Origin: SAR324 cluster bacterium
GTDB lineage: Bacteria; Bdellovibrionota; UBA2361; JAAZON01
Length of the DNA: 11,948 nucleotides
Direction: 5' to 3'
Assembly: GCA_012797725.1 (NCBI GenBank)
Contig: JAAZON010000270.1
Location: forward strand, 1 to 11,948
In this document: positions 1 through 7,120 of the stretch, one piece after another
How positions within the stretch are numbered: the stretch's first letter is position 1
How the letters are laid out: the number at the start of each line of letters is the position of its first letter
Translations under genes and position numbers: made by a program
Notes under the pieces: generated by a model
The model's input: only the letters and a program-made list of their open reading frames with translations
What the model was told of the DNA's origin: nothing
Databases searched by the model: none

Positions 1-525
1 CTCGATGAATTTGACGGTCTCCCTGAAGCGTTCAATGTGATCGGTTTTGTAAGATATGAAACCTCTTGGCTTCAATAACTTAAAAAAACAATCAAACATC
101 TGAGGTTTCAGAATTCTGTTACCTTCCCAACGTCGCCTGTCCCAAGGGTCTGGGAAATTCACATAGATTCCATCTAAAGACCGGGCTTCGAAAATAGGAT
201 CTATAAAAAAAGCATTAGTACGAAGAATGATAAGATTTCTCAGGCAGAGTTTTTTAGCTTTTGCGGCACTTTTGAATGCTCTCTTATATCTGAGCTCAAA
301 TCCAACATAAAAGGCGCTTGAATCGCATTTTGCTCGCTCAATCAGATGTTTGCCTGAACCACTCCCAAGTTCACAATACATACGTTCAAAAGATGAATAT
401 TTTTCTCGGAGTGCTGATAGTTCTTCGTAAGAAGGCTTTGAATCAAAGCATGGTAACAACAGCTCTGGAATGCTTTCGACTTTATCGATATATGGGTTTG
501 TCCAACGAGGGAATTCCGGTTTCAT
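1..525 (-). CDS. trmB: tRNA (guanine-N7-)-methyltransferase TrmB, 3'-truncated by window edge
   Basis: This gene encodes the SAM-dependent enzyme that methylates N7 of G46 in the tRNA variable loop. The 175 visible residues start at ATG 525-523 and run off the left edge, so the C-terminus is missing. Visible landmarks are the SAM-binding stretch CELGSGSGKHL (residues 51-61), GFELRYKRA (75-83), the family hallmark NFPDPW (123-128), LKPRG (151-155) and SYKTDH (158-163). The segment after PDPW reads DRRRWEGNR instead of the usual K-x-R-H-x-K-R-R type, so the basic tRNA-facing patch is divergent, while the Asp of PDPW is kept. No clear Shine-Dalgarno precedes the ATG. The gene is divergent from anmK, with 81 bp between the chosen starts. 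The family assignment is secure from the motifs; the C-terminal third cannot be assessed. Confidence 0.93.
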   Translation of the reverse strand, partial: MKPEFPRWTNPYIDKVESIPELLLPCFDSKPSYEELSALREKYSSFERMYCELGSGSGKHLIERAKCDSSAFYVGFELRYKRAFKSAAKAKKLCLRNLIILRTNAFFIDPIFEARSLDGIYVNFPDPWDRRRWEGNRILKPQMFDCFFKLLKPRGFISYKTDHIERFRETVKFIE

Positions 526-606
526 TATAAGCCATATAGTAGCTTGGTGCTTTTTTATTGTACACTGTCTATGGATCTGAAATGGCTGGTCTTGAGACTA
601 AGGGAG

Positions 607-1803
607 ATGAAAAAATTACCGGGTGAAATACTTTTGCACTTTGCAAAGAAGGAAAGTCGCTTAGTATGTGGGATGATGTCTGGAACGAGTGCAGACTCTA
701 TAGATTTGGCGTTTTGCAGAATAAAGGGGGCTGGGCTTCCAAGTAAAAGAGAAAAAGGGGCAGAACTGGTTTTGCAGCATTTCTATTCGCATAAAATGCC
801 AGCCTTCCTAGCTGATCACATGAAGAATATTCCTAGTCTTGGTGTTAAAGAAATTGCTGAACTTGATGTTCAAATAGCAGAAGCTTTTGCGGAAGCTTTT
901 AAGACGGGTTTAGAGGAGGCGAAACTTGAAAGTGATGAAGTTGATTTTATTAGTTCTCATGGGCAGACGCTTTACCATCATAGTCGTCAGGAGGGTGTCC
1001 GAAGTGCAAGCTTGCAGTTGGGTAATGGCGACATCTTAAGTTCACGTAGCGGTGTTCCAGTCATTTCAAATTTTCGAGTTAAAGATATTGCGGCTGGTGG
1101 AGAAGGAGCTCCTCTAACACCATATGCTGATGCTATTCTTTTCAAGTCTTCTGAAAAGCGTCGAGCAGTATTGAATTTAGGAGGTATTGCTAATATTACG
1201 ATTCTTTCTGAGGATCGGAATGAAATCATAGGGTTTGACACTGGTCCGGCAAATGCTCCGTTAGATCGACTAGCTCGAATACTTAGTGATAACTCAATGG
1301 ATTTTGATGTTGATGGAAAGATGGCTTCAAAAGGAAAAGTTAATGAGAGCTTGTTAAAAAGATTACTAGATCAAGATTTATATTTAAGATTGGCACCTCC
1401 GAAATCAACAGGCTTTGAGATTTATGGCGATGATTTCGTTGAGAAGGCAAAACAGCTGCATGGCACCTTCGATTATAACCTAATGGCGACCCTCCTTAGC
1501 TTTGTTGTGCATAGCATTCATTTAGCTGTAGAGACCTTTGTTCCTAAGACGAGAATGTTTGATGAACTTATTATTGCAGGAGGAGGGGCAAGAAATCCGG
1601 AAACGGTCAGGAGCCTTAAGGAGGTATTTGCTCCTATTCCTGTCCTGGTTTCTGATACTCTCGGGATCCCATCCTTCGCAAGGGAGGCAATGGCTTTTGC
1701 AATACTAGGCAATGATGCTGTATTTGGGTTGCCAACTTCACTGCCTTCAGTTACTGGTGCTGTGGCAGGCAAATGCTTAGGTTCATGGAGTTTCCCAGAC
1801 TAA
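607..1803 (+). CDS. anmK: Anhydro-N-acetylmuramic acid kinase AnmK
   Basis: AnmK cleaves the 1,6-anhydro ring of anhydro-MurNAc and phosphorylates it with ATP to MurNAc-6-phosphate, a step in recycling peptidoglycan turnover products in the cytoplasm. From ATG 607 the product is 398 aa (E. coli about 369). Motifs in order: GMMSGTSADSID (22-33, ATP phosphate-binding), SSHGQT, the sugar-site segment GGEGAPLTP, LNLGGIAN, FDTGPAN with the expected catalytic base D211, PPKSTGFE, GGGARNP, and REAMAFA plus LPSVTGA at the end. The start is uncertain. The frame is open from TTG 544, with GTG 547, ATG 571 and ATG 607 as options, and none has a well-spaced ribosome site (GGGAG abuts ATG 607). ATG 607 leaves only about 20 residues before the conserved core. 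The 3' end overlaps thiN on the other strand by 21 bp. Functionally it fits the kinase and nucleotidyltransferase genes at 7121-9498. Confidence 0.95.
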   Translation: MKKLPGEILLHFAKKESRLVCGMMSGTSADSIDLAFCRIKGAGLPSKREKGAELVLQHFYSHKMPAFLADHMKNIPSLGVKEIAELDVQIAEAFAEAFKTGLEEAKLESDEVDFISSHGQTLYHHSRQEGVRSASLQLGNGDILSSRSGVPVISNFRVKDIAAGGEGAPLTPYADAILFKSSEKRRAVLNLGGIANITILSEDRNEIIGFDTGPANAPLDRLARILSDNSMDFDVDGKMASKGKVNESLLKRLLDQDLYLRLAPPKSTGFEIYGDDFVEKAKQLHGTFDYNLMATLLSFVVHSIHLAVETFVPKTRMFDELIIAGGGARNPETVRSLKEVFAPIPVLVSDTLGIPSFAREAMAFAILGNDAVFGLPTSLPSVTGAVAGKCLGSWSFPD

Positions 1804-2433
1804 AAGCATGAGTCCTTCTTTTATTGATATTTGAAGATTGGTTTTGGCGAAGGAGTTGCTTAAGCTGAGTGTTTTTCCAAAATTCAAAGTGGCATCCTTA
1901 AGAGGCCATGTGGCACCGGACAAATTGACTCCGTGCACCTCAGAGCTCAATGGAATCAAGGAGAAAGTACTTCCTATTTTTCCTGATAATGTTCGTTCTT
2001 CAGCTCCTCTTAATAAAAAAGCAGATTGATAGCCATCGCTAAATTCGATTGACATAGAAGAATATTTTTCGAGGCTTGCCAGGAATACATTTCCAAGAAG
2101 GTGATCAAGCCTTCCACCAAAAGGACAAAGAAGAAGAAGGGTAGTCACTTTTTGTTCGAGAGCATAGTCGAGTGTCAATTCAAGATCGCTGTAATCTTTA
2201 TTACTAGGATATTTTAGAAAAGAAACTTTCAAGGAACGAAAATGTTGTAGTATTTCTGGACTTTGAGACAAAGAATCGAGGTCTCCGATGATTACATGAG
2301 GCACCATTCCATAATTGAAACAGTGGACGGCCCCACCATCTGCGCATAATATTAGCTCGTGTTCTCGGATTTGAGGGATAAGTTTATGTAACTTCCCAGC
2401 TTCCCCATTTACAAAAACAACGGCCCTTTTCAT
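1783..2433 (-). CDS. thiN: Thiamine pyrophosphokinase
   Basis: ThiN transfers pyrophosphate from ATP to thiamine to give thiamine diphosphate, the cofactor form, and so serves salvage of thiamine. The product is 216 aa, the normal family size. Motifs in order: ADGGA (31-35), GDLDS (50-54, acidic metal/ATP site), KDYSDLELTLDYA (79-91), FGGRLDH (105-111) and, in the C-terminal thiamine-binding beta-sandwich, LSNSF followed by a beta strand ending the protein. I chose ATG 2433 over the upstream in-frame ATG 2463 because AGAGGG lies 6 nt before it and because the family normally begins with a Met-Lys and hydrophobic strand just before the NGE motif. The last 21 bp overlap the end of anmK on the opposite strand, so neither gene can have a terminator between the two stops. 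I see no THI-box riboswitch upstream. Confidence 0.95.
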   Translation of the reverse strand: MKRAVVFVNGEAGKLHKLIPQIREHELILCADGGAVHCFNYGMVPHVIIGDLDSLSQSPEILQHFRSLKVSFLKYPSNKDYSDLELTLDYALEQKVTTLLLLCPFGGRLDHLLGNVFLASLEKYSSMSIEFSDGYQSAFLLRGAEERTLSGKIGSTFSLIPLSSEVHGVNLSGATWPLKDATLNFGKTLSLSNSFAKTNLQISIKEGLMLLVWETP

Positions 2434-2494
2434 AGAAGTCCCTCTGTGTGTTGCTACTAACAAAAGTAGAGCCCTTCATTATCCTATTCCAATG

Positions 2495-2522
2495 ATAATA
2501 ACTTCTTTTCAAACTTAAACAA
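2495..2522 (-). promoter_or_regulatory. Candidate sigma70-type promoter for thiN
   Basis: On the minus strand TTGTTT (2522-2517) and TATTAT (2500-2495) are separated by 16 bp. This is a partial match to the sigma70 consensus, about 60 bp upstream of the thiN start. The region is AT-rich, so chance matches are likely. Confidence 0.25.
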
Positions 2523-2680
2523 TTTACAAGATCATACACTTTTTTATTTCCGATGCTCGGACAACAAACATTGTCATTTTTCGTAGAAAGGGTATTGGAT
2601 GAAGAATTTATGAAGGTGAAGAAAAGAAAAAAGGACTTTGATGATTAAGTTTTCTGTTGCTTAAAACCGCTATGATATTG

Positions 2681-2710
2681 TTTACATTGGCATCTGTTGA
2701 TCGGTATGAT
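2681..2710 (+). promoter_or_regulatory. Candidate sigma70-type promoter for the GT4-GH57 genes
   Basis: TTTACA (2681-2686) and TATGAT (2705-2710) each match the consensus hexamers at five of six positions and are 18 bp apart. Transcription would begin near 2717, giving a leader of about 230 nt before the glycosyltransferase ATG at 2951. A second TATGAT at 2671-2676 lacks a good -35 element. The call rests on sequence match and position only. Confidence 0.45.
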
Positions 2711-2950
2711 TATCGCCTACATTTTTGAAAGAAAAAATTGCAAACAATCCTGCCTTTGAGGACAGAAGGGTAAGTTTTCTCTTTTGTGGACCAATGGAGA
2801 GGGTTTTTGACTATTTTGCATGGGCAGAGTTTCACTAAGAAAAAAATGCTTTGTTGAAAGGCAGTGCTTTTGAGAATGGAAGGTTGAAAAAAATTTGATG
2901 TTTTAAGCAAGTGCTATAGCGTTTAGGCTCCTGTTTTAGAGTGGCGGTAA

Positions 2951-4291
2951 ATGAAAATCCTAATGCTTGGGTGGGAATATCCTCCGAATATAAGTGGAGG
3001 ACTCGGTACAGCCTGCGAAGGTTTAACCGGAGCGCTTTCTCGTCTTGGTGGTTTTGACATTGATTTTGTTGTTCCTTATCTGTATGGCGGTGAATTAGCT
3101 GCACATATGCGCCTTATTGATGCGTCAACTGGCCGGGATGCTCTTGGTAATCTTATTGAGCTTGCAAAATCAATAATGAAAGACATCAATGATGACGAAA
3201 AATCTGGACTTCGCACCTTTAGAATTCCCAGCTTTCTTTCGCCTTATTGGAGCGAAGAGCAATATAAGGAGCTTCGCGAGAAAATCTTGGAAGGGGGGCT
3301 TAATGAACAGGAGTTGATGGAACTCTTCGGAGAGGATATAAAGCAACGCCTGAAAGACCAAAAGGGTTCACATTATGGACGGGATATATTTGAAGAAGTT
3401 ACCAAGTTTGCAGAGCGTGTTGTGAGCCTTTTCTCGCGGCGACGCTACGATATTATTCACGCTCATGATTGGATGACCATGCCAGCAGGGGTGGCCTTGA
3501 GTCGGCTTACTGGCGTGCCACTGGTTCAACATGTTCACAGTTTGGAGTATGACAGAAGCGGCAATGGTGGCCATCCTAAGATTCGTGAAGTGGAATCAGT
3601 TGGTGTAAAAAAGGCCAAGAAGGTCATAGCAGTCAGTCACTATACAGCAGGAATTATTTATAAAGAGTATGGAATCGCACGTGAGAAAATAGCGGTAGTT
3701 CACAATGGTGTGTACCCACGCAAAATGATATTGCAATATAAAGATAGAAAAAAGTGGCCTGAGCATGTAGTTTTATTTCTTGGCCGCATTACTTTTCAAA
3801 AAGGTCCTGAATATTTTGTTGAAGCGGCAGCAAGGGTTGTGCCTCATGTGCCAGATGTTCTTTTCGTTATGGCTGGCGCGGGAGATATGCTTCTCAAAGT
3901 GAAAAACCGTGTCAAAGAACTAGGGCTTGAAGATCATTTTCAATTCCCAGGATTCCTAAGGGGTGCAAAAATTGAAGAGGTCTTTTCTGCTGCTGATCTC
4001 TATGTTATGCCATCTGTTTCCGAACCATTCGGAATTTCAGCTCTCGAAGCAATTAGTTTTGATACACCGGTAATTATATCCAAACAGTCAGGAGTTTCTG
4101 AAGTCTTGAGTCATGCATTAAAGTCGGATTTCTGGGATGTGGAGCGGATGGCGGATCTCATGATTAACGCCCTGTGTTATAAAGATTTGCGCTCAGATAT
4201 GGTCAGTATGGCTCGAAATGAGATTTCTCGCCTAAGATGGGATGCCGCGGCTAAAAAGGTCGCTGCCATATATCGCAGTGTTGTTGATTAA
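2951..4291 (+). CDS. GT4-family glycosyltransferase, glycogen/starch-synthase-like
   Basis: This is a retaining GT-B glycosyltransferase, probably extending an alpha-1,4-glucan from a sugar nucleotide in the cytoplasm. It has 446 aa. The N-terminal half opens with GWEYPPNISGGLG (7-19), the acceptor-side Gly-rich loop of glycogen-synthase-like enzymes, followed by a long helical insert (about 60-160) and HAHDW (170-174). The C-terminal half has FLGRITFQKG (276-285, donor phosphate-contacting Arg and Lys) and EPFGISALE (358-366), the E-x7-E nucleotide-sugar motif. The loop lacks the K-x-GGL form of classical bacterial GlgA (GT5), so this is the GT4 type often found beside GH57 enzymes. The next gene is indeed a GH57 protein, 145 bp downstream on the same strand. 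The start at ATG 2951 is preceded only by a weak GGCGG site. The donor (ADP- or UDP-glucose) cannot be told from sequence, and another polysaccharide product is possible. Confidence 0.88.
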   Translation: MKILMLGWEYPPNISGGLGTACEGLTGALSRLGGFDIDFVVPYLYGGELAAHMRLIDASTGRDALGNLIELAKSIMKDINDDEKSGLRTFRIPSFLSPYWSEEQYKELREKILEGGLNEQELMELFGEDIKQRLKDQKGSHYGRDIFEEVTKFAERVVSLFSRRRYDIIHAHDWMTMPAGVALSRLTGVPLVQHVHSLEYDRSGNGGHPKIREVESVGVKKAKKVIAVSHYTAGIIYKEYGIAREKIAVVHNGVYPRKMILQYKDRKKWPEHVVLFLGRITFQKGPEYFVEAAARVVPHVPDVLFVMAGAGDMLLKVKNRVKELGLEDHFQFPGFLRGAKIEEVFSAADLYVMPSVSEPFGISALEAISFDTPVIISKQSGVSEVLSHALKSDFWDVERMADLMINALCYKDLRSDMVSMARNEISRLRWDAAAKKVAAIYRSVVD

Positions 4292-4380
4292 TTAGCTAAA
4301 CATTTATATTATCAAAATTCGCCCTAATTTCTTGAGATTCGAGCGTCTGCGGGTCTTTAGTTAAAGTGCTCGTTTGAGAG

Positions 4381-4396
4381 AGAGGGATTGCCCTCT
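4381..4396 (+). promoter_or_regulatory. Small hairpin in the leader of the GH57 gene
   Basis: AGAGGG (4381-4386) and CCCTCT (4391-4396) form a perfect 6-bp stem with a 4-nt loop, about 30 nt before the ribosome site of the GH57 gene. No U-run follows, so it is not an intrinsic terminator. It may influence mRNA processing or translation, or be incidental. Confidence 0.25.
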
Positions 4397-4436
4397 GCTT
4401 GTTGGTCTCATAATCAGGTTTAGTTGGAGGGTTATT

Positions 4437-5756
4437 ATGTCGTCTGTTGTCTTATATTTTCAAGTCCATCAACCCTACCGATTGAGACGATATTCGTATT
4501 TCGAAATTTCCAAAAAACACGATTACTTTAACGATGAGTTGAATGCTTTTGTGTTAAGGAAAGTTGCAGCCAAATGTTACATTCCGGCAAATAGAGTATT
4601 GCTCAGACTCATACGCCGTTATCAAGGTGCCTTTCGTGTAGCATTTTCTTTAACTGGTCTAGCAATAGAGCAAATGGAACGTTATGCGCCTGAGGCACTT
4701 GATAGTTTTGTGGAGCTTGCTCAGACTGGATGTGTTGAATTTCTTGGTGAAACTTACTATCACTCCTTAGCTGCGCTCTATGATCGTAGAGAATTTGTTG
4801 ACCAAGTTCAGCGGCATGCGGAATTGATGGAGAATCTTTTTCACTATTCTCCAAAAGTTTTTCGTAATACTGAGCTCATCTATAGTAATGAGATAGGGGT
4901 GCTTGCCAGCCAACTTGGTTATAAGGCAGTTATTGCTGAAGGTGTGGATGAGGTATTAGGTGGGCGCAGTCCAAATCACATCTATACAGTACCTGGAATT
5001 GGTTTGCCGGTATTAATGAAGAACTATGGTCTTTCTGATGACATTGCCTTTCGTTTCTCGAATCAAGCGTGGCATTCTTATCCATTGACCGCTCCTAAAT
5101 TTGCCTCTTGGGTGCACCAATTATCGGGTCAAGCCGAGATCCTTAATTTATTTATGGACTATGAGACTTTTGGTGAGCATCAATGGGAGGCAACAGGCAT
5201 TTTTGAATTTTTGGAGCATTTACCAGGGGAAGTGATGCAAAGTAGCGAATGGGACTTCGACACGCCCTCTGGTGTAGTGGATCGGTATGGGGCATGCTCT
5301 GAGATCAATTTCCCACGGCTTACTTCTTGGGCTGATTTGGAGAGGGATCTTAGTGCATGGAGAGGAAACCGAATTCAAACAGCAGCACTAGGAAGAATCT
5401 ACTCTTATGGTAAAGCCCTTGTTGAAGCGGGGAATGCTGAGGCTCTGCATATTTGGCGTTTGCTTCAGACCTCTGATCATTTTTACTACATGTGTACAAA
5501 AATGTTTGAAGATGGAGATGTCCATTCCTACTTTAGTCCTTACGAAAGTCCCTATGACGCTTTCATATACTACATGAATATACTTCGTGACTTTGAATTA
5601 ACTTATTTGGATAAGCGGCTTGTTGAAACCATACCAACTCTTGGAGTCGATGAGATAAATCCCTCGGCTGCTAAGCCTCACCAATTAGAGAATCCCTTCG
5701 AAGGTTATGACCCAGGAGAGGAGCAGGGGCCATTGAAGGAACCCCCAGGCATTTAG
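4437..5756 (+). CDS. Glycoside hydrolase family 57 protein (alpha-amylase/glucanotransferase type)
   Basis: A GH57 enzyme acting on alpha-1,4-glucans as amylase or 4-alpha-glucanotransferase; at 439 aa it is essentially one catalytic (beta/alpha)7 barrel plus helical domain, with no signal peptide, so cytoplasmic. The five GH57 conserved regions can be followed: FQVHQPY (8-14), FLGETYYHS (102-110), FRNTELIYSN (142-151) with predicted nucleophile E146, FMDYETFGEH (239-248) with predicted acid/base D241, and SDHFYYM late in the protein. The catalytic pair is intact. ATG 4437 was chosen over the upstream in-frame start at 4374 because GGAGG sits 6 nt before it and the HQPY strand begins right after. 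It follows the GT4 glucan synthase, a pairing known in archaea and several bacterial groups, so trimming or chain rearrangement of storage glucan is the likely job. Branching enzyme activity is less likely given the short length. Only 8 bp separate its stop from the convergent fliG. Confidence 0.9.
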   Translation: MSSVVLYFQVHQPYRLRRYSYFEISKKHDYFNDELNAFVLRKVAAKCYIPANRVLLRLIRRYQGAFRVAFSLTGLAIEQMERYAPEALDSFVELAQTGCVEFLGETYYHSLAALYDRREFVDQVQRHAELMENLFHYSPKVFRNTELIYSNEIGVLASQLGYKAVIAEGVDEVLGGRSPNHIYTVPGIGLPVLMKNYGLSDDIAFRFSNQAWHSYPLTAPKFASWVHQLSGQAEILNLFMDYETFGEHQWEATGIFEFLEHLPGEVMQSSEWDFDTPSGVVDRYGACSEINFPRLTSWADLERDLSAWRGNRIQTAALGRIYSYGKALVEAGNAEALHIWRLLQTSDHFYYMCTKMFEDGDVHSYFSPYESPYDAFIYYMNILRDFELTYLDKRLVETIPTLGVDEINPSAAKPHQLENPFEGYDPGEEQGPLKEPPGI

Positions 5757-5764
5757 GTTAATTT

Positions 5765-6772
5765 TTATACAAATGCATCCTCAGCACCGCCGCCACCTAC
5801 AGCGATCTTTCCTTCAGACTCAAGTCTACGCACTATATCAATAATTCCTTGCTGTGCTTTCTCTACATCCTTGACTTTTATTGGACCTAAGGCTTCAAGA
5901 TCTTCCTGAATCATCGCAGCAGCGCGTTGCGATACGTTGCGCATGAGAAGCTCTTTAAGCTCTGGACTAGCCATCTTGAGACCGATAACAAGTTGATCGC
6001 GTGGCACTTCTTTGAGTAAGGACTGAATACCTCGGTCGTCGATTTTCTTGAGATCTTCAAATGTGAACATGAGGTTTCGAATCTGTTCCGCCATGTCAGG
6101 ATACATTTCTTCAATTTCAGTGAGAATTCGTTCCTCGTTGGATCGATCAACAAAATTAAGTATGTCAGCAGCAGACTTGGCCCCTACTACTTCTTCTTCC
6201 TCTGAAAGTCCTGTTCCTCGAAGTTGTTGCCTTAATACCTCGCGAACCTCATCGACTACATCCGCCTTTACGTTATTTAGATTTGCAATCCTAATGAGGA
6301 TGTTTGTTTGTGCTTCCTCTGTCATGGTTTGAAGCACGGTTGCTGCTTGATCCGGATTCATTTTGGTCATTAAAAATGCAACAGTCTGTGGATGTTCTGC
6401 AGCAATGAATGACGTCAAGATTTTTTCTGAGCAATCAGCAATAATTGCACTAATAGGTTCTTTTCTAGAACCAGTAATGTATTCGAGAAGTCCTTCGCCG
6501 GCACTTTCACCGAAGGCGCCTGTGATAACATCCTTCGCGAATTCACGTCCATCGACAAGCATGGTATCACTTGCCCGAATCATATTCCGGAACTCATTGG
6601 CTATGCTGAATTGGGTTTCTCTGTCAACTTCGGAAACGGCCATGAAGGCACGGCTAATTCGTTTAACCTCCTGCTCATCCAAATGTTGCATTACTTGTGA
6701 TGCGACTTCTTTGCCGAGGGAAAGCAGTGTGAAGGCAGCTTTTTCCGTCGATGAAAGCTCTCTTTTTGGCAT
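5765..6772 (-). CDS. fliG: Flagellar motor switch protein FliG
   Basis: FliG joins the flagellar MS-ring protein FliF to the C-ring and interacts with the stator to transmit torque and switch direction. The 335 aa match the family length (about 330-340). The N-terminal FliF-binding domain begins with SSTEKAAFTLLSLG, the middle domain carries the EHPQ motif (126-129), the linker region has the MFTF motif (235-238), and the torque-generating C-terminal domain includes FEDLKKIDDR, MRNVSQRAA (277-285) and LGPIKVKDVEKAQQ (295-308). The ATG at 6772 is supported by GGAG 8 nt upstream. The gene stands alone: no fliF, fliH, fliI or other flagellar gene is visible on either side, whereas fliG normally lies in a flagellar operon. 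A dispersed flagellar gene set or a second FliG copy are both possible. It is convergent with the GH57 gene and divergent from the kinase gene. Confidence 0.96.
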   Translation of the reverse strand: MPKRELSSTEKAAFTLLSLGKEVASQVMQHLDEQEVKRISRAFMAVSEVDRETQFSIANEFRNMIRASDTMLVDGREFAKDVITGAFGESAGEGLLEYITGSRKEPISAIIADCSEKILTSFIAAEHPQTVAFLMTKMNPDQAATVLQTMTEEAQTNILIRIANLNNVKADVVDEVREVLRQQLRGTGLSEEEEVVGAKSAADILNFVDRSNEERILTEIEEMYPDMAEQIRNLMFTFEDLKKIDDRGIQSLLKEVPRDQLVIGLKMASPELKELLMRNVSQRAAAMIQEDLEALGPIKVKDVEKAQQGIIDIVRRLESEGKIAVGGGGAEDAFV

Positions 6773-6840
6773 TAAAAAAGCTCCAAGTTCCTATTAATTC
6801 CAGCTAATTACGGCTTTTGCTATTTCTAAAGCAGGCCGGA

Positions 6841-6860
6841 GCAAGCAAAGCCTGTGTCAA
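6841..6860 (-). promoter_or_regulatory. Weak sigma54-like (-24/-12) site upstream of fliG
   Basis: Read on the minus strand from 6860, TTGACACAGGCTTTGCTT resembles the sigma54 consensus TTGGCACG-N4-TTGCW with correct -24 to -12 spacing, but the nearly invariant GG at -24 is GA. The start would lie about 60 nt before the fliG ATG. The perfect sigma70 -35 hexamer TTGACA is contained here, but no -10 hexamer sits at 16-18 bp. Flagellar genes are sigma54-controlled in many bacteria, which is why it is listed. Confidence 0.22.
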
Positions 6861-6865
6861 AAATC

Positions 6866-6883
6866 CAATATTCCATCATATTG
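6866..6883. repeat. Inverted repeat CAATAT-N6-ATATTG
   Basis: A perfect 6-bp inverted repeat with a 6-bp spacer (half-sites 6866-6871 and 6878-6883), in the form of a dimeric regulator's operator. It lies between the two sigma54-like sites in the fliG/kinase divergent region. AT-rich sequence makes a chance origin quite possible. Confidence 0.25.
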
Positions 6884-6912
6884 AATTTATTATGTATTTA
6901 CAGCTCGCGCTC

Positions 6913-6929
6913 TTGGCATTCATGTCGCA
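6913..6929 (+). promoter_or_regulatory. Weak sigma54-like (-24/-12) site facing the kinase gene
   Basis: TTGGCATTCATGTCGCA has the GG (6915-6916) and GC (6927-6928) dinucleotides exactly 10 bp apart as in sigma54 promoters, with a full TTGGCA but TCGC in place of TTGC. Transcription would begin near 6940, about 180 nt before the kinase ATG. Alone this is weak evidence. Confidence 0.2.
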
Positions 6930-7120
6930 TAATGAGATTTCAAGGCCTTATCGCAGTTATGGACATGAGAGAAAGCCTACAAAGACGACTATGCATTTTT
7001 TAAGCCAGATCATAATGGGCAAATAGAAGCATTCAAATTGGAAGTATGATTTGATCTAGGACTTGCTTCATTCGTCTAGCAATGATGCCCTAAAGCCAAA
7101 GCAACAAAGCGATTTACTTA

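Larger units (their letters stand above)
2434..2950. other. Gene-free divergent interval between thiN and the GT4 gene
   Basis: These 517 bp separate the divergent thiN (minus) and the glycosyltransferase (plus). Short open frames here have no domain features and no ribosome sites, and one overlaps the start of the glycosyltransferase, so I treat the stretch as non-coding. It holds a plausible promoter for each direction (separate entries). The second half, from about 2717, would be a purine-rich leader of roughly 230 nt for the glycosyltransferase mRNA. I do not recognise a known riboswitch in it. Confidence 0.6.
6773..7120. other. Divergent control region between fliG and the kinase gene
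   Basis: These 348 bp hold no convincing gene. One 69-codon plus-strand frame (6817-7026) shows no domain and no ribosome site. The stretch contains an 18-bp inverted repeat and one weak sigma54-like site facing each way (separate entries), consistent with a shared regulatory region. No convincing sigma70 promoter for the kinase gene was seen: TATGAT at 7045-7050 lacks a -35 element. Confidence 0.55.

Noticed and set aside
318..530. 70-codon plus-strand open frame
   Set aside because: It is a shadow of trmB, whose minus-strand frame shows clear family motifs.
2549..2561. Small hairpin TCCGA-TGC-TCGGA
   Set aside because: The stem is only 5 bp and has no T-run in the sense needed, so it is not supported as a terminator.
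2847..2882. Imperfect 18-bp tandem repeat beginning TGCTTT
   Set aside because: About 13 of 18 positions agree in only two copies, which is within chance for this AT-rich leader.
2710..3104. Two minus-strand open frames of 66 and 89 codons in the thiN/GT4 gap
   Set aside because: They have no ribosome site and no recognisable domain. The second overlaps the start of the glycosyltransferase.
5749..5776. Inverted repeat GCATTT...AAATGC spanning the stops of the GH57 gene and fliG
   Set aside because: A 16-nt loop, a weak stem and no following T-run on either strand make a bidirectional terminator unconvincing.
6817..7026. 69-codon plus-strand open frame between fliG and the kinase gene
   Set aside because: It has low-complexity composition, no ribosome site and no domain, and it lies in a probable control region.
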